Shown one piece after another: positions 1 to 12,320 of a DNA stretch of 64,000 bases. Every line of letters starts with the position of its first letter. Position 1 is the first letter of the stretch. The notes beneath the pieces are model-generated. The model was not told where the DNA came from. It made no database searches and was given only the letters and a program-made list of their open reading frames with translations. The DNA is from Paramecium octaurelia. Taxonomy: Eukaryota > Ciliophora > Oligohymenophorea > Peniculida > Parameciidae. The DNA is taken from NCBI GenBank assembly GCA_905182995.1, contig CAJJDP010000009.1:288365-352364 (forward strand), in the 5' to 3' direction. A program made the translations under genes and the position numbers.

Positions 1-451
1 ATATTTGATACCAATAAATTGGCCAACATTCATTAAAATTTGATTTCTTGAATGCAAACTTAATGGTCAATAGAAATTTGGATCTCTGTAGAAAAATAAA
101 AATAAATCAATGAATTCATGTTAATATTAACTGATAAATTGTTTGGGTATTTAAAATATCGTTAATGAAGGAATAATACATAGTATTTTGTATAAGGCGA
201 ATTTTCAGTCTAAAATTATTAATATTCCGATTAGTTATTATTATATAAATACTATAATCTTTAGCATTCTTTATGATGCTTCTAGTTTAGAAACACAAAA
301 AATAGATTTGCTTTTTATGCAAAACTAAAATATTTGATTCTCTTAACCTTATTTATGTTTGATAATCTAAATCTTAGATTTGTGATGTAATTAAATTTAC
401 AAACAAAAAATAATTTCTTATTTTTAAATATAATATTTTGTATATAAATTT
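1..451. other. left-edge spacer, no gene called
   Basis: Very AT-rich sequence with only short open stretches on either strand. A minus-strand stretch near positions 1-100 reads without a stop for about 28 codons and could be part of a gene lying outside the window, but I see no start, intron or family motif that supports it. Confidence 0.4.
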
Positions 452-943
452 ATGTCTAATAGTTCGAATGTTATAGGGATACAGTATAATTGTTTTCACA
501 AAAGACCTGAAACCAAAGACATAGATTTATCTTTCAACTTTGTGAGCAATAATAGTTTTGACAATGATTAATTAACAAGAACCTACTTTTCAAGAATTAT
601 GTCAAGGAGGAAAGGCACAAGCAGATTTGATACTCAAGAATCATCATTGAACATCAAAAAGCAAATAAGATTTCCTACTCTATAATCCAAGCAAGCTATT
701 TAGAAGACAGAAATTGGCAAAAGTATGGGGTTCTAAATTTAACCAATTCAAATACAACTGAAAATCTATAATGCAAAGCCTTCTGAATCTTTTACAACCG
801 AAGAACTTTAAGAGTAGAGACGAGCCTATTGTATGAAGTAATATCGAAAATATCAACAATAAAGATTATTTCAATAAATGATTTTAAAAAATTTAAGTAT
901 AAAAGAAACCATTTAAACATGGGTATAATCCTAAAAAAAATGA
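452..943 (+). CDS. small basic hypothetical protein, 163 aa
   Basis: A single uninterrupted frame from ATG at 452 to TGA at 941-943 in the ciliate code, using TAA and TAG as glutamine many times. The protein begins MSNSSNVIGIQYNCF and is rich in Lys, Arg, Gln and Thr, with no signal peptide, membrane segment or known motif. The upstream 30 bp is extremely AT-rich, as usual for a start in this genome. I do not recognise the family. Length divisibility and codon texture support a real gene. Confidence 0.6.
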
Positions 944-1140
944 GTGATATCTAACAAATTTAAGATAGTTGAATTGCAAACTCAGTCACCTTCTCATTTA
1001 AATATTTAAAAAAATATTTATAAAATCTATATAGTTGCATATGTATTCATACTAACAAATCTATATACTTTTTACAATTAATTTCATATGTGCATGCTTA
1101 ATTAATAAACATATATATTTTTTAAATAAATCTATTTGTT

Positions 1141-1398
1141 ATGAGTTAGTTCCGTTCCATAATTTTTTTCAGTTTTTATGAAAAAGAGCTTGAGATCTAT
1201 TAGTAACACTAAGAAGAGAATTCTTTTAGCTTAGATATCCTATAAAACGTATATTACTAGTGTCTATTAAAAAATTAAACTTATTTTTAAACATTATATA
1301 ACATCTATTTGTTTCTTCATGTTAATCTTGCTCTTTTTTGCAATTATAATATGACTTTTACAAACTATTAATATGGAGAAATCCATATGAACTTTTGA
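1141..1398 (+). CDS. possible small hypothetical gene
   Basis: Open frame from ATG 1141 to TGA 1396-1398, 85 codons if unspliced. A 24-nt GT..AG segment right after the second codon (about 1149-1172) looks like a typical tiny intron; removing it gives an acidic N-terminus beginning MSYFYEKELEIY. An overlapping frame starting at 1178 (58 aa, basic N-terminus, hydrophobic C-terminus, TGA at 1352-1354) is an alternative reading. Neither has a recognised domain, so both are tentative. Confidence 0.25.
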
Positions 1399-1626
1399 AG
1401 TTATATATCTATAAAAATCATTTTCAAATAATTCTTTATTCTAAATGGTATAACGATTTTATGAAGTCTTATACATTATTCTGTATTATTATCATAAATT
1501 ATAATTCATTTTCAGTAATTTTATACTTATCCTAACAAAATTTGCTACTTACATTAGCTAAAATAGTTTATTCACAAATTTTTATAAATTACTAATTTTG
1601 AGGTTCAAACCGGTTATTGTGAGTAA

Positions 1627-2459
1627 ATGATGAGAGGCTCCATTCAGGAATCTTTAGAACTTAATAATTTAATTAAAATCTACTGGTAGTTCTTGATGAT
1701 CAATTTTTTCGATTTTCTCCTCCAAGAAAATCTATTGGGTGTGCAAATTAGACAATCCATTTTTATATAATATTATTTTAATTTAGTAAATATAACTCTA
1801 ATGAATACAAATATCTCTCATGTCTATCAGAAGAACGTAATTAACAAATGAAAAACTAATTATTACTGTTAATAATTTATGGACTAATAAAAAAGCGAAT
1901 TATAAGATACTGTCCTTTTTAGAAAATTTTAAGAATATCTAGAGAACTAAAATGAACTTTAGATATATCATAATACTCATGTTGATAAATTTTATAAAGC
2001 GATGCCTTGCACAATAAGACCAAGAAAAATAAAGAATAATCCAATAATCATGGCATAAATGCTTGTAAGAAATAGTCAATCAATTAGTCCAAAAAAATAG
2101 TGTATTAAGAAAAAATTCAGTCTCCCTAAACTAATTATTAAGAAAGTAATAGAACAAGAGGATGTCAAAGATTGTCGTCTCCTACAAGAAATGACGAACG
2201 ATAACATTAAATGAGATCGTTATTAGTTTCAAGAAGAGAAAAATAAAGATGTCACAGCATTAACTCAGAGGTTTTTAAAGAAGTGACTCTATAATTGAAT
2301 CATAATATTTTGGATTAACCAAAAAAAATAAGAACACCGAGAAGTACGAGAGCGGAGCTCTATTTTAGTTATCATTTAAGAGACAGTCTAAGAACACCGA
2401 GATGTGGAATTACAATTCCTCAATATTTGGCTGGTAAGATTAAATCAATAAAATAATGA
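1627..2459 (+). CDS. hypothetical gene, exon structure unresolved
   Basis: The stretch carries coding-like sequence in shifting frames, which suggests two or more tiny introns. Its last exon, in the frame ending at TGA 2457-2459, is basic and Ser/Arg-rich and holds a short repeated motif, KIRTPRSTR and SLRTPRCG. Upstream segments around 1692-1850 and 1820-1980 are open in other frames. The start at 1627 is only the first ATG of the region. No family is recognised. Confidence 0.4.
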
Positions 2460-2534
2460 TAATCACTTTGATCTCAAAATAATTTATATATATCATATAT
2501 CTGAATTTTTATACATACAAACTTATTAACACAA

Positions 2535-4019
2535 TCATTTTAACAATTAAATTCTTATTTTAGGGTCTAAAAGCTATATACTAGTCATAATTTGAGTAAT
2601 CTTTTCAGGAAATCGCTATTTTGTTTATTCTAATACAAATTTCCAAGTTTCTACATTTGGATGATATTCTGTTAATTTTATTAATTAAACAAAATCTAAA
2701 TTTCTTAATTTATGGTATTTAAGAGGGCAAAATTATTTCTACTTTTCTAACCAATTAAGAAGTTATTATTGTTCTTCATTATTTAATAGGGGGTAATATT
2801 CATCAAGAAAAATAGAAAACAATTCTGTTTATCCTAAAAGATTTTATTTTGCAAGATCAAATGAGAACTCTTTTTTGTATAAATGAACTAATGATAGTAA
2901 TATGTCGAGTAATTCTTTTTTATTTTTTTATTTTTAAATTTCCTATAAATTTATTTATTCAATATTTAGGTATCCTTTCTCAACAAGCTAAATCTTGAAT
3001 TTAGTAGGTTTGTTTTTGATTTCATCTAATAGATTTTATCTTATATCAGGTTATGAAAACGCTAATAACCAAAAATTATCCAAACAATTGGCTTTATCTC
3101 TAAATAATGATAATAGTTCATTTTTGTAATCTACATTTAAATCTTTCAACTTTTCAAATACTTGGGGATCATCTTTGTTTTCCAATAGAAATTGAGTTAT
3201 TTTTTCTGAATCATCTAATTAAATTGTTGTTTATTAAACTTCTTCAGCTAATTCATTTTGATTATGTCTTAGTAAAATTTATTTAAATAATTTTCTTATC
3301 TCAAAGTTATCACAATTTTCAAATGCCAACTAAATTATCTATTTAATTCCATCTAGTTTTTTCGACTTTATTTAAGTGATTGGTTCTACTGCATTTAATG
3401 GTAGAAATCCATCGATATTATTGGTTTCGTCTTTTTATTCTTATCCAATTTGCAATTGATTCAATTCGAAATCTAAATAACTTCCCCAGAGATCGATATT
3501 TTTATTATTAATTCTCAAAGCCTGATAAAATATTTTCCTTGCTTTTATTGGATTGTGAGCTTTTTCTAATTCAAAGAGAGCTCCTGCCAACCAAAGATCT
3601 GTATTAAATGGATTAAAATTCAAAGCTTTTGTAATAACCTTAAAGAAATGTTTCTTGGATTCAATGATATAACAAAAACTCAAATATTGTTTCCACAAAT
3701 CGATATTGTAGCGATATTTATTCATGATCCTATCCCAAATATAAATTATTCTTTTCACAATGGCATAATCCCTAGTAGTAACCTTCTTTATTTAACGTTC
3801 CTTATTTCTTTATCTTCTGAGTCTTTCCAACCCATATTCGTAGTCAAGTAATTACATGTAATTGCTTAGATTGTGTGTTCTACGCTATAACATGTATTCG
3901 AATTCTTCCCTTTTGTGGAGAATGTCTTTGACTTCATCCTTAGAGAATACTTGCTTTTTTTAGAGAGCCAGGAGATCAGGAATAAACTTTTCTAAAGTGT
4001 ACCTAATTTTGTCAGCCAT
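2535..4019 (-). CDS. UTP6: UTP6-like U3 snoRNP / SSU processome protein (HAT repeats)
   Basis: Uninterrupted 494-aa frame, no intron. UTP6 is a subunit of the small-subunit processome that processes 18S pre-rRNA in the nucleolus. The N-terminus (MADKIRYTLEKFIPDLLAL, then FSKDEVKDIL and LQRRTHNLSNYMQYLDYE) follows the UTP6 pattern, with the RR..F/Y..Y signature. HAT-type repeats with W..Y/Y..FE spacing follow at about residues 85-190 (LWKQYLSFC, LWLAGALFELE, LWGSYLDFEL). Length sits between the yeast and human proteins. Only 16 bp separate its ATG from the divergent PCID2-like gene. The C-terminal half is less conserved by eye. Confidence 0.85.
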
Positions 4020-4035
4020 TAATTAAATAAAATAT

Positions 4036-5332
4036 ATGATTGCCAAAAAATCAGAAAATATTCTTCTCATTATTTTAAGGTATTTTCGTGAAGGGAAATG
4101 CTTAGAGGCAATGACTTGTTTGAAACGTATATTTGCTGGGAAAGAATAAAGTCTATTAGGATTAGATTTAGAATAAACGTTGAAACAATTGAGGTTAGAA
4201 AATGATTCAGAAACTTGTAAGAGATTAAATGAGAATACTCGTTAAAGTCATCCAGGATGGGTGGAATTATTATGCAGTTTGTTTTAATATTATGTGGAAA
4301 GAGAAAGAGGAAGTGCTAATGTTATTGACCATTTTGAAAATCTTTTTAAAAATACTAAATGGCTCCTAGATGAGTAACGTCAATAGATATTTCAATTTTT
4401 GTGTAAACAAGTTTTTAGTGAATAATACAAAATTGTATAGATAATGAAAAAAAAAGCAAAAGATTCTGAGGCTGTAAAAAGGGCTTCTCATGCTTAGGAG
4501 ACTCTCGAAAGCAAAAGCTTACAAATATTTTAAGAAATGGGGAGAGAAATCAATCTTCAAAATATGTAAAGGCTTAAATTATTGAATGCTAATTAATAAA
4601 TGAAGATTTATTTTAAAAGTTTTAAGTTTGATAGGGCTGCTGACTGTGATAAGGTAGAAAAAGAATAAAATCTTCTTTTAACTTCACCCAAATAGGATTA
4701 AGTCACTTATCATTATTATAAGGGTAGGATCCTTATCTTTCATTCTAAATTTGTAGATGCATCATAATATTTAACTAAAGTTTTATAAGAATGTCCAAGA
4801 ACATAAAAAGGCATATCATGTGCTCGACAGGTCTTAAAATATTTAATTCCTATCAATATGTTCATGGGAAGATATCCAAAAAAAGAATTGATTGAATAAT
4901 TTAAAGAATATGATTTATTATGCACAAGTGTAAAATAAGGAAATATTGCAGGGTTATAAGAAGCAATAGATAAATACAGGTAAATTTGGATTAAGAGAAG
5001 TCTGTTGATTTTGATGGATCAATTGAAAGTACTCTGCTATAGGAATTTATGCAGAAAGGTTTGGTTGATCAATTAAAAGGGAAATAAAATATTATTAAAT
5101 CAATTTTAAAAGGTACTTTTGTTACTATATAGTGTATCAGGCATTTCGAATATCACATCCTCAGAATAATAACCCTACTATTTCTGAAGTATGTTGCATA
5201 ATAGCCAATCTAATATATTTATAACTAATTTAAGGTCAAATATATTTGAATAACGTAAAAGATATTTATGCTATTACTCTCAGTCCAGATCCTTTCAAAA
5301 ATAGACCACATGAAATTAATTGGTAAAATTGA
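4036..5332 (+). CDS. PCID2: PCID2/Thp1-like PCI-domain protein (TREX-2)
   Basis: Two exons (4036-5112, 5141-5332) with a 28-nt intron give 422 aa. PCID2/Thp1 is the PCI-domain subunit of TREX-2, which couples transcription to mRNA export at nuclear pores. The second half has the family pattern: YYKGRILIFHSKFVDASQYL, then YLIPINMFMGRYPKKELI, then an IKRSLLILMDQLKVLCYRNLCRKVW block, and EVCCIIANLIY in the winged-helix part. The C-terminus (LSPDPFKNRP) resembles the human SKQNPFP end. Length is close to human PCID2 (about 400). It ends 16 bp from the convergent gene. Confidence 0.85.
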
Positions 5333-5348
5333 TATCTGTATTATATTT

Positions 5349-5714
5349 TCAACAATCACATCCAATCATTTTGATTACTGTTTTAAAGAAAACTGTGAAT
5401 TATTTCTCTGCAAATTCTTCTAGGTCTCTTAAATAGCTCTTTAATTAATATTATTTAGATTTTAAATCAGTTCTTTTATGAATTAATAGTATTCTATTCA
5501 CTTACTTCAATGAAATAACACATTCATTCAAAATTTCATCATACTTAGATTTCTTAACTTATCTATCCATTTACATAAGGAACAAGGTTTTAATATAAAA
5601 GTTATGTATTGAAATTATAACTAATAATTTTGTATTTGTATTATTTCGTTCTTCTACTCTATTAATTATTTTTATTTAAGATTCAATTCTTTATCTCTTT
5701 AAGTTAATCCTCAT
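5349..5714 (-). CDS. small helical hypothetical protein, N-terminus uncertain
   Basis: From TGA at 5349-5351 the frame is open upstream past 5714, where the first in-frame ATG gives 121 aa. Coding-like sequence continues to about 5800 (EFNQAIQLIKIDVLDEHEKQL), so a further exon or another start is likely. The protein is Lys/Gln/Glu-rich and probably helical (EILNECVISLKQVNRILL, SYLRDLEEFAEKQF). A hydrophobic patch near residue 35 could be an unrecognised intron. Family not recognised. Confidence 0.45.
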
Positions 5715-5965
5715 TTTTGTAAGTTGTTTTTCGTGTTCATCTAATACATCTATTTTTATTAATTATATGGCTTAATTAAATTCTTTTTTCAATAACTAAG
5801 CAATTGTTTATATTAAAATTCAATCTTTAATAAATAAATAATTTATATTAAATTCATGATGCAATGTGCTCAAAAATTATAAAAATAGTTATACTAAATC
5901 AGATATTTATAAAATATAGTTCTGATAAAATGAATTAAATATTTGTAAAATATATTTTTATGATT

Positions 5966-7141
5966 TCATTCTTATTCTGATAATTAAATTAAGTATCCCT
6001 AATCCCATTTACCTTTAATGACTTATCCTTCAAGATTTGTGAATTCTCCATCACCATGTACCATCCCATCCTCAAATTCTCCAAAATATTACTCATTATT
6101 TGTTAAGATTAGTGTTCCTTATCCATGCATTTTCCCTTGGCAAAAGTTTCCTATTGGATTATAAGTATATGTACCTTCATAAGATGCCCATCCATTGCCA
6201 ATAGTTGTCATATTGTTCCAATCAATTGGTTCTGTCAATTCTTCAGTTTGAAGATTTGTCAATCTTCCTTATCCATCATATAAGTTGTCCTTCCAATATC
6301 CAGCATATATTTATTGTCCATCTGAATCTGTTAAAATACCGAATCCACTTCTAGTTTATGGAGGGTAACCCTATCCTCTATAAATGAACCCGTCCTCATA
6401 TTACAATGCCAACTCTAAAATATACGTATGTTTGTACCTTAGAGTTCGCCATCCTCTGCCTCTTGATTTTCTTGATTAGTTTAACGACCTTTGCTGCCAG
6501 AATCATCGATATTATACTTTTTGATGATTTCTTCTGTGCTTTTGAGAGCATTTTAGTATCTTTTATCCAAATCATCTTCTTTCTTGGGTGGTTAGGTTGG
6601 CTATTATTTTTATTTAGATGCCTCTGGTTGTTGTTTTTATTAACTAGGCTTGGGTTATGGTGTATCTAAAGTAGTTGATATACTATAAACATTATTTATG
6701 ATTTTGGGGTGGTTAAGGTTGCTACTGTTAGGCATTACGAATGCGCTCTTGCACTTATTCATATGTCAGATATTATCTATTTGGGGATTGCAACTAAGGA
6801 GCTGGCGATTTTGGGACTTGTTGAGATTGCATCAACACGTTCCTATTGGGTGACTAAGCTCCTTTCAAACGATCTGGGGATTAGAATTATCGTTAAGGAG
6901 AAGCCATGACTTAGCTTAACATTGATGGTGGTTGGTATGTGGGTGGTACGATTGATGAAGTGTATGGATTGTAGGGATTGTATGGATATGTTGGCGGGGG
7001 CATTCTTAATCCAGGGTATGGATATTGGGGAGCATTATAAACAGGTGGTCTCCATTACTATGGTACTTAGGGACGTACACCATAGGGTTAATACCTATAT
7101 TATGGATATGCTTAAGGATAATAGGGCTAAGGATAATACAT
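5966..7141 (-). CDS. Pro/Gln/Tyr-rich MORN-repeat protein, 375 aa
   Basis: Three exons; introns at 6415-6437 (23 nt) and 6666-6690 (25 nt) make every piece join in frame. The first 190 residues are low complexity (start MYYPQPYYPQAYPQYRYQPY), then a Lys/Glu stretch (PPKKEDDLDKRYQNAL), then MORN repeats to the end, such as YEDGFIYRGQGYPP, YAGYWKDNLYDGQGRL, NFCQGKMHGQGTL and YFGEFEDGMVHGDGEF. MORN repeats often bind membrane lipids or build cortical and ciliary scaffolds; the exact role here is not known. The disordered head may be an assembly or docking tail. Confidence 0.85.
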
Positions 7142-7161
7142 TTTATTTAATATCTTAATTA

Positions 7162-7356
7162 ATGAAAAAGATGGTACTTCGTTATAATCTCTAGCAAATA
7201 ATCCATCAAAAGGAAACAAATATACGTTAGAAAGAACAAATAAATCCCAATATTTCGAAGAGGAGTAGAAATATTTTCGAATAAAATTGTTTATTTATGA
7301 AAGTTAAAGTTGGCTTCGTTAAAAAGGGTCTTGTTTTTAAGTTAATGTCAAAGTGA
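7162..7356 (+). CDS. possible 64-aa basic protein
   Basis: ATG at 7162 lies 20 bp from the divergent MORN gene start and the frame runs to TGA 7354-7356. The product (MKKMVLRYNLQQIIHQ..., ending GFVKKGLVFKLMSK) is very basic. A real gene could be longer with introns, or this could be chance. From 7357 to 7655 I see only AT-rich spacer. Confidence 0.3.
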
Positions 7357-7655
7357 AGTCTAAGCATATGATAGTTCTTCGACAATGACAATCAAACTAA
7401 AAAAGCAATATCTTTTTAATTAAATAATTGCATAAAATTCAAGCAAATATTATTGATTGAGAAGTATGTAGATATAATTGGAAAATGAGAATCCATTACA
7501 TAATTAATCAACATAACTCTTAAATATTCAAATATATTAATTAATTATTTTATGATCATCTTGGTAAATTTTATGTTAATCTAATAGAGAGGTAGAAAAA
7601 ATACTTTTAATAATTAATTATAAATTATTTATTAATAAATTGCTCATCCATGATA

Positions 7656-8945
7656 TCATTTTTATTGTAAAATGTTAAAGAAATATTCCACTTCTAGTAT
7701 GCCATCTTCAGGAAGATCAGTACAATGTATAGCATTCTTAACTCTATCAATTCCAAATTTGGCTCTAATTGTTTATGGTCTCAAAGTTTTAGCTATTTCT
7801 GGATCATGTGGTCCGCATAGATCCCTAAAGGCTTTCACCTAATAATTTATGATTAATTATTACAGCATTTTCTTGTCTGATTTCCATAGCAATACAGGGT
7901 CCAGATGTCAAATGTTCTGACATAGCTTAGAATTCTGGTAGGACACCCTTAATTAAAACATAAATAAGTTATTTATACCTTATAGACTTCAAAGAATTCT
8001 TCACTAGTAGCTCTATCTAAATAGAACATTTGCATTGCTGATATTTCAAAGCCTTCACTTAAAATAATGTCAATAATCTATCCAGCCCTTCCTTCTAACA
8101 CAATATGTGGTTTGATTATGGCACAAGTACAATTATTAAATACAGCAGTCGACTTTAGATTAGATTTATCAGAGAAAAAGAAATCCAATTCCCTTTATGC
8201 TGAGCCAGCTATACAATTATAAAATTAGTAACTTACGAGCATCACTGCCATGACAAGCATTTCTAACTCCTTCTGTACCATAAAGAGCTCTCATTGAATT
8301 TGGTGCCTCAACTCTAGCTACTTGACATTTAGTTGGTCCAATGAGATCTCTCCATTTTTTGACACTATTATCGGCTATCAATTCCAAACCTACTATAAAA
8401 TCACTGCAGATAAATTAAGTCAGCTCATCAAAAAAAGGTTTTCCCTATTGAAATTGGTTTTTTAATTACTCTGTGTTCTGCATAGAATTGCTAAGCATCT
8501 CCAATTTACATTCTTGTCATTTTCAAATTACCAATTACGAAACCGTTTCTCTCAACTGCAGTGATTATCTTACCTATATGGGTATATGCATCTGGTTTAA
8601 TCATTCCAAATGTTCTAACATTTATACAATTTATTTACTTTCCTCTTTATACTTCGAATTTAGATCTAGTAAATACATCTGCATAATCAACTATTTTTAA
8701 TTATCTTGAAAAAACTGTCACAATCGATCCAACATACAAATCCTTCAATTATACTGATGGGTATTCACACCTTTTTAAGAATATTCTCTTATTTTTCAAA
8801 TCAAACTAATTTCCTTTAATCAAAATGTTACCATTTCGATAGTTTTGTCTGACATAAAATACGTGAGGTTGTAACTCCTTATTAAAGATGCACTAGTGTC
8901 AAACCATTCGACTATGAACACATATCTCTCATCATTGACTGCCAT
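7656..8945 (-). CDS. NME7: NME7-like protein (DM10 plus two NDK domains)
   Basis: Six exons; introns at 8806-8831, 8445-8469, 8209-8236, 7948-7978 and 7839-7863 leave exactly 384 aa (human 376). NME7 is a ciliary protein found inside axonemal doublets and at the gamma-tubulin ring complex. Residues 1-90 form the DM10 domain (ERYVFIVEWFDTSASLIRSY, then LKDLYVGSIVTVFSRQLKIVDY). The first NDK domain starts at FGMIKPDAYTHIGKII, the second at CAIIKPHIVLEGRAGQII. The second domain keeps NAIHCTDLPEDGILEVEYFF near its C-terminus; in the first, the active-site region reads NACHGSDA, so a catalytic His is present there. Confidence 0.93.
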
Positions 8946-8973
8946 CTGTTAATAATAATAATCAAATATATAA

Positions 8974-9430
8974 TCAATAACCAGATTTTGATTTCCAGTA
9001 TTATACTTCCTATTCCAACTGTTATTTCTCGCCCTCAGCCTTATCTAATCTATTCTTATATTCATCTAATAGTCTTTTCGTAGACTCAATAAGAGTTAAC
9101 AAATTCTTTTAGTTGCTTCTTTTCATCAAATTATATTATTATTCACTAATAGGATGATATATATTTATACACCATGTTCTCTTTTGATTACAATTTTGGT
9201 TCTTCGTATGAATCCAACTGTAATTATTATTTTGAACTTATTCTTTTAAATCTCAGAGACTAAATGGGAGACGATGTCAAATGACGCAAAATCTCACTTT
9301 GCTTATTCCCTTATTTGCTATTCGATTTATGCTAAAATGGTTTCTGGTATGGCGAACAATTTTTTTTCAGGATGGCTCCCAATCGTTTGTGAACTTCATT
9401 GTCTGATTTATTCTCTATTAGAACTATCAT
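8974..9430 (-). CDS. small coiled-coil protein, 143 aa
   Basis: Two exons with a 25-nt intron at 9146-9170 and TGA at 8974-8976. Start MIVLIENKSDNEVHKRLG; the C-terminal third (LIESTKRLLDEYKNRLDKAE, then GEKQQLEQEVQYWKSKSGY) has strong heptad character. The middle is Ser/Gln-rich and probably disordered. It lies 28 bp upstream of the NME7 start on the same strand, so a common promoter region is unlikely but the two may be read in tandem. Family not recognised. Confidence 0.7.
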
Positions 9431-9534
9431 ACTTGTTTATGTTATGTTTATGGATGCACAAAACTACTGTATAAATTAAGTATCTATTGAGATTTGCTCA
9501 TTGAACTGTTTTTTGTATACATTTATTTTTTTAA

Positions 9535-10170
9535 ATGAATGATAAGTTCCTTTAATTAAGAAATAATTATTGCTATCAATACAACAAGCGAATTATTAAA
9601 AATTATGAATAACCCTAATATTCTTAAAGATTAAAAACGGAAACTCCTCCAATTCTCAAACAAAATAAGTACACTTACCATTCACCAAGAAATTTGATTT
9701 AAACTACATAAACATCATTTTTTGATTAACTTAAAAAGTTTCCAACTCCTAAACCCACAGCTTATTAGACTTACCTAAAATCTTTGTTAGAAAATAAAAC
9801 TGAAATATAGGCTAAACAAAAATATAAACCATCCTTCACTATGCATGATATTCAAGGGCAGAGAATTAACACATATAGATAATTAAAGGATACATTAAAA
9901 AATCAATAGAAACACCACTATCAAAATAAATCTGAATTCAAGATGCCTCAAAAAATCAAATAGCATAATTAAACTTAATTCAATTCATCTCAAAAACTTT
10001 TTTAAGAATAGATGAAATAATTATCAATAAAAAAAATCAATAAGATCAACAATAAAATAAATACATGCAGAGCAGCAAATGGATGTCAAGCATTAGGAAG
10101 CGATGGAATGCAGAATTATGAAGATAATTTTGATGACATTTAACCTTGGAACACTTCTGAACTAAAATGA
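9535..10170 (+). CDS. basic Gln/Lys-rich hypothetical protein, 211 aa
   Basis: Uninterrupted frame from ATG 9535 to TGA 10168-10170. The protein starts MNDKFLQLRNNYCYQYNKRI, is rich in Lys, Gln, Asn and Ser, and turns acidic at its end (NYEDNFDDIQPWNTSELK). It contains several short Pro-Thr-Pro type segments (ETPPILKQNK, FPTPKPTAYQ) typical of disordered cytoskeletal or basal-body proteins. No domain recognised. It converges on the next gene with about 40 bp between. Confidence 0.6.
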
Positions 10171-10208
10171 TTGTATTTTATTAATTTTAATAAATTCATA
10201 TTTTTTTT

Positions 10209-11039
10209 TCAATTTGATAGTTGTCTAAGTTATGAAATGATGAAGATCTGGAATTATGATGTTGAGATGGTCGACATTGTAAAATTGGACCATTTGTGGA
10301 TTCATAATTTTATATAACTCTAAAATTCTAATTAGAATTTATTACTTCACATATTGCTAACTAGCTTACTGAAATTATAACTATTGATGAATGATGGGAT
10401 GCTAATATTGATTATGATTAATTTGTGGGTTGGGCTAAGACTTTTTAGAAATGATTTTCACTGGAGTGACATTTATCTTTGATTAATTATTCTATATGAT
10501 TGGTTGTTGATGCTCTTAATGCTAAGCAATTTTAGCAGGTGGCATATGATATTGATATTGTATTGAAATATTTTCTTTATTGTTATTTGCCTTATTTAGT
10601 ATTTCTTAACTTCTTTTTTGAATATCAAATTCGTTATTAAATTGAATTTTCTCATTTAAATGATAAGGATTTTAGACATTTGAAGGAAATAAATTCTTTG
10701 GATTTTATTCAAGCAATGTTTATCCAATATTATTATTAAATGATTAGCTTCTCATTTTGAAGGGAACTTTAATTTATTAATCTGTTGATTTCTAATGGTT
10801 AGTTCCAAAATTTGCAGCTGCTTATTTCTGTATTTATTTATTTTCATCTTGAACAATTCCTATTTTTTTTAAATTCAATTTTGGTATTTTGGGATCCTTT
10901 TCTACATTAATTTCAGGTGGAATTATTTTCTGCAGATAATTGAGTCTTTAATTTATAGTTCTAAGGGCATTTTTAATTGATTCACAATCGAAATCTCGTC
11001 TTAAATGATTATATATACTTACTCTTAACGAATTTACAT
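10209..11039 (-). CDS. Gln/Asn-rich hypothetical protein, 259 aa
   Basis: First exon encodes only MQIRQE, followed by a typical 23-nt intron (11000-11022). The main exon runs DFDCESIKNALRTINQRL, then KIIPPEINVEKDPKIPKLN, and becomes very rich in Gln, Asn, His and Pro. The 3' end is less sure: a 28-nt GT..AG segment at 10248-10275 must be removed to stop at TGA 10209-10211; without it the frame would run deep into the opposite gene. Family not recognised; probably disordered. Confidence 0.6.
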
Positions 11040-11089
11040 TAAATTTATAATAATATAAGAGTGATTATTAAATAACACAAATAAAATAA

Positions 11090-12320
11090 ATGATCTTTAG
11101 AAATTTGAAAAATCCATTACTTTCGAAAACTTTTAGGTCTCAAATACCCAGTTTTGGAGTTTTGAATCATGACAAGTTTCAAAAGAAAGTTGAGGGAAAA
11201 GGGAAAGTTACCAAATTTCTTTATGAATTTTGGGAGATCCTTTATTAAGTATGAGCTTTAAGTTATTTGTTAGGGCACTTGGGATTAATGCGTAGATGCT
11301 AAAATGATGTGTAAGTACACTATCACACAAAAGAAAACGGCTTTTATGCTTTCTGAAATTACGAGAATTAGAAAAGACTTGATAAAATTCATTCCTTTCT
11401 CTTTCTTTCTCATAGTCCCAGGAGCAGAGTTGCTGTTGCCTCCTTATCTGTACTTGTTTCCCAATGCATTTCCTACTACTTATTTGTTTGATGATCAGCT
11501 GGCGAAGAGATATATTACAAGAGACAGAAAGCAAATGAATTCATATAGATATCTGTTTCAATTGATGAAACAACGCATTCCTTCAATTGAAAATATAAGA
11601 AACAATCAAGATTACAACGCGAAGGGTTTATAGGAACTTGTTTTAAAGCACTCTCATCTCTTCATGACTAAGTTGGATTACAGAGAATTTAATTCAGAAC
11701 AATTGGTGCACGTATATAAAATTTATGAGAGTTTAGTTATGCAAATTTTTAGGAATGGAGTTTTTTAGAGGAACCTACACCATTATGAAACTCACTAAAC
11801 TTTTTGTTAATCTCCCAGTCTATTTCACTAATCTCTTCTATTGGTTAACTAGAAACCCAGAAAGAAGACCTTTGAAGAGTGTTTTAAAAAATTGGAATTC
11901 CCTCCTCCCTTTTCCAATTGAAGATTTAAAAAAGGCATTACTTTTAATGTAAATCAAATCTCATCTCAAAAAAGTATAAATGAATCTTTAAATATCAAGT
12001 TGGAAAGATAAGACAAAGCATTTAGATTAAATGGATTTGGAGATAATAAATTTGATAGTATTAGGCAATTTGCAAGGGAAAGAGGAATTCCAGCATTAGT
12101 GATGTAAAAGGAGAATCCTGAATAAGACTTTGAATAGTAATTTTGCTTATATTATTTTAGCTCAAAAAAGCAATTTAAAAGAGACTACATAGATTTCATT
12201 CATAAAGAATAAGTTTTTGAAAATCTCAAAATTTGGTATGCTGTTCTCTACTATGAGAGATATCATAATAGAATTGTTGAAGAATATGAAGAAAGAGTTA
12301 GAAAACATTTACTACATTGA
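11090..12320 (+). CDS. LETM1-domain mitochondrial inner-membrane protein
   Basis: The N-terminus (MIFRNLKNPLLSKTFRSQI) looks like a mitochondrial presequence. The LETM1 signature follows: RIRKDLIKFIPFSFFLIVPG, then AELLLPPYLYLFPNAFPTTY, one hydrophobic segment followed by the LFPN..P motif. LETM1 proteins act in mitochondrial K+/H+ or Ca2+ exchange and bind mitoribosomes. Introns at 11249-11273 (25 nt) and 12137-12160 (24 nt) are clear. A third, in-frame break near 11879-11923 (45 nt, unusually long) is needed to avoid a TGA at about 11918; this part is uncertain. Predicted length about 378 aa. Confidence 0.8.

Noticed and set aside
3648-3851. Plus-strand standard-code open frame
   Set aside because: Mirror image of the well-supported UTP6 gene on the minus strand; no coding texture of its own.
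6406-7158. Three plus-strand open frames
   Set aside because: They overlap the MORN/Pro-rich gene on the minus strand, whose exons, introns and repeats are consistent.
11208-11534. Minus-strand 108-codon open frame
   Set aside because: Lies opposite the LETM1 domain, which has clear family motifs on the plus strand.
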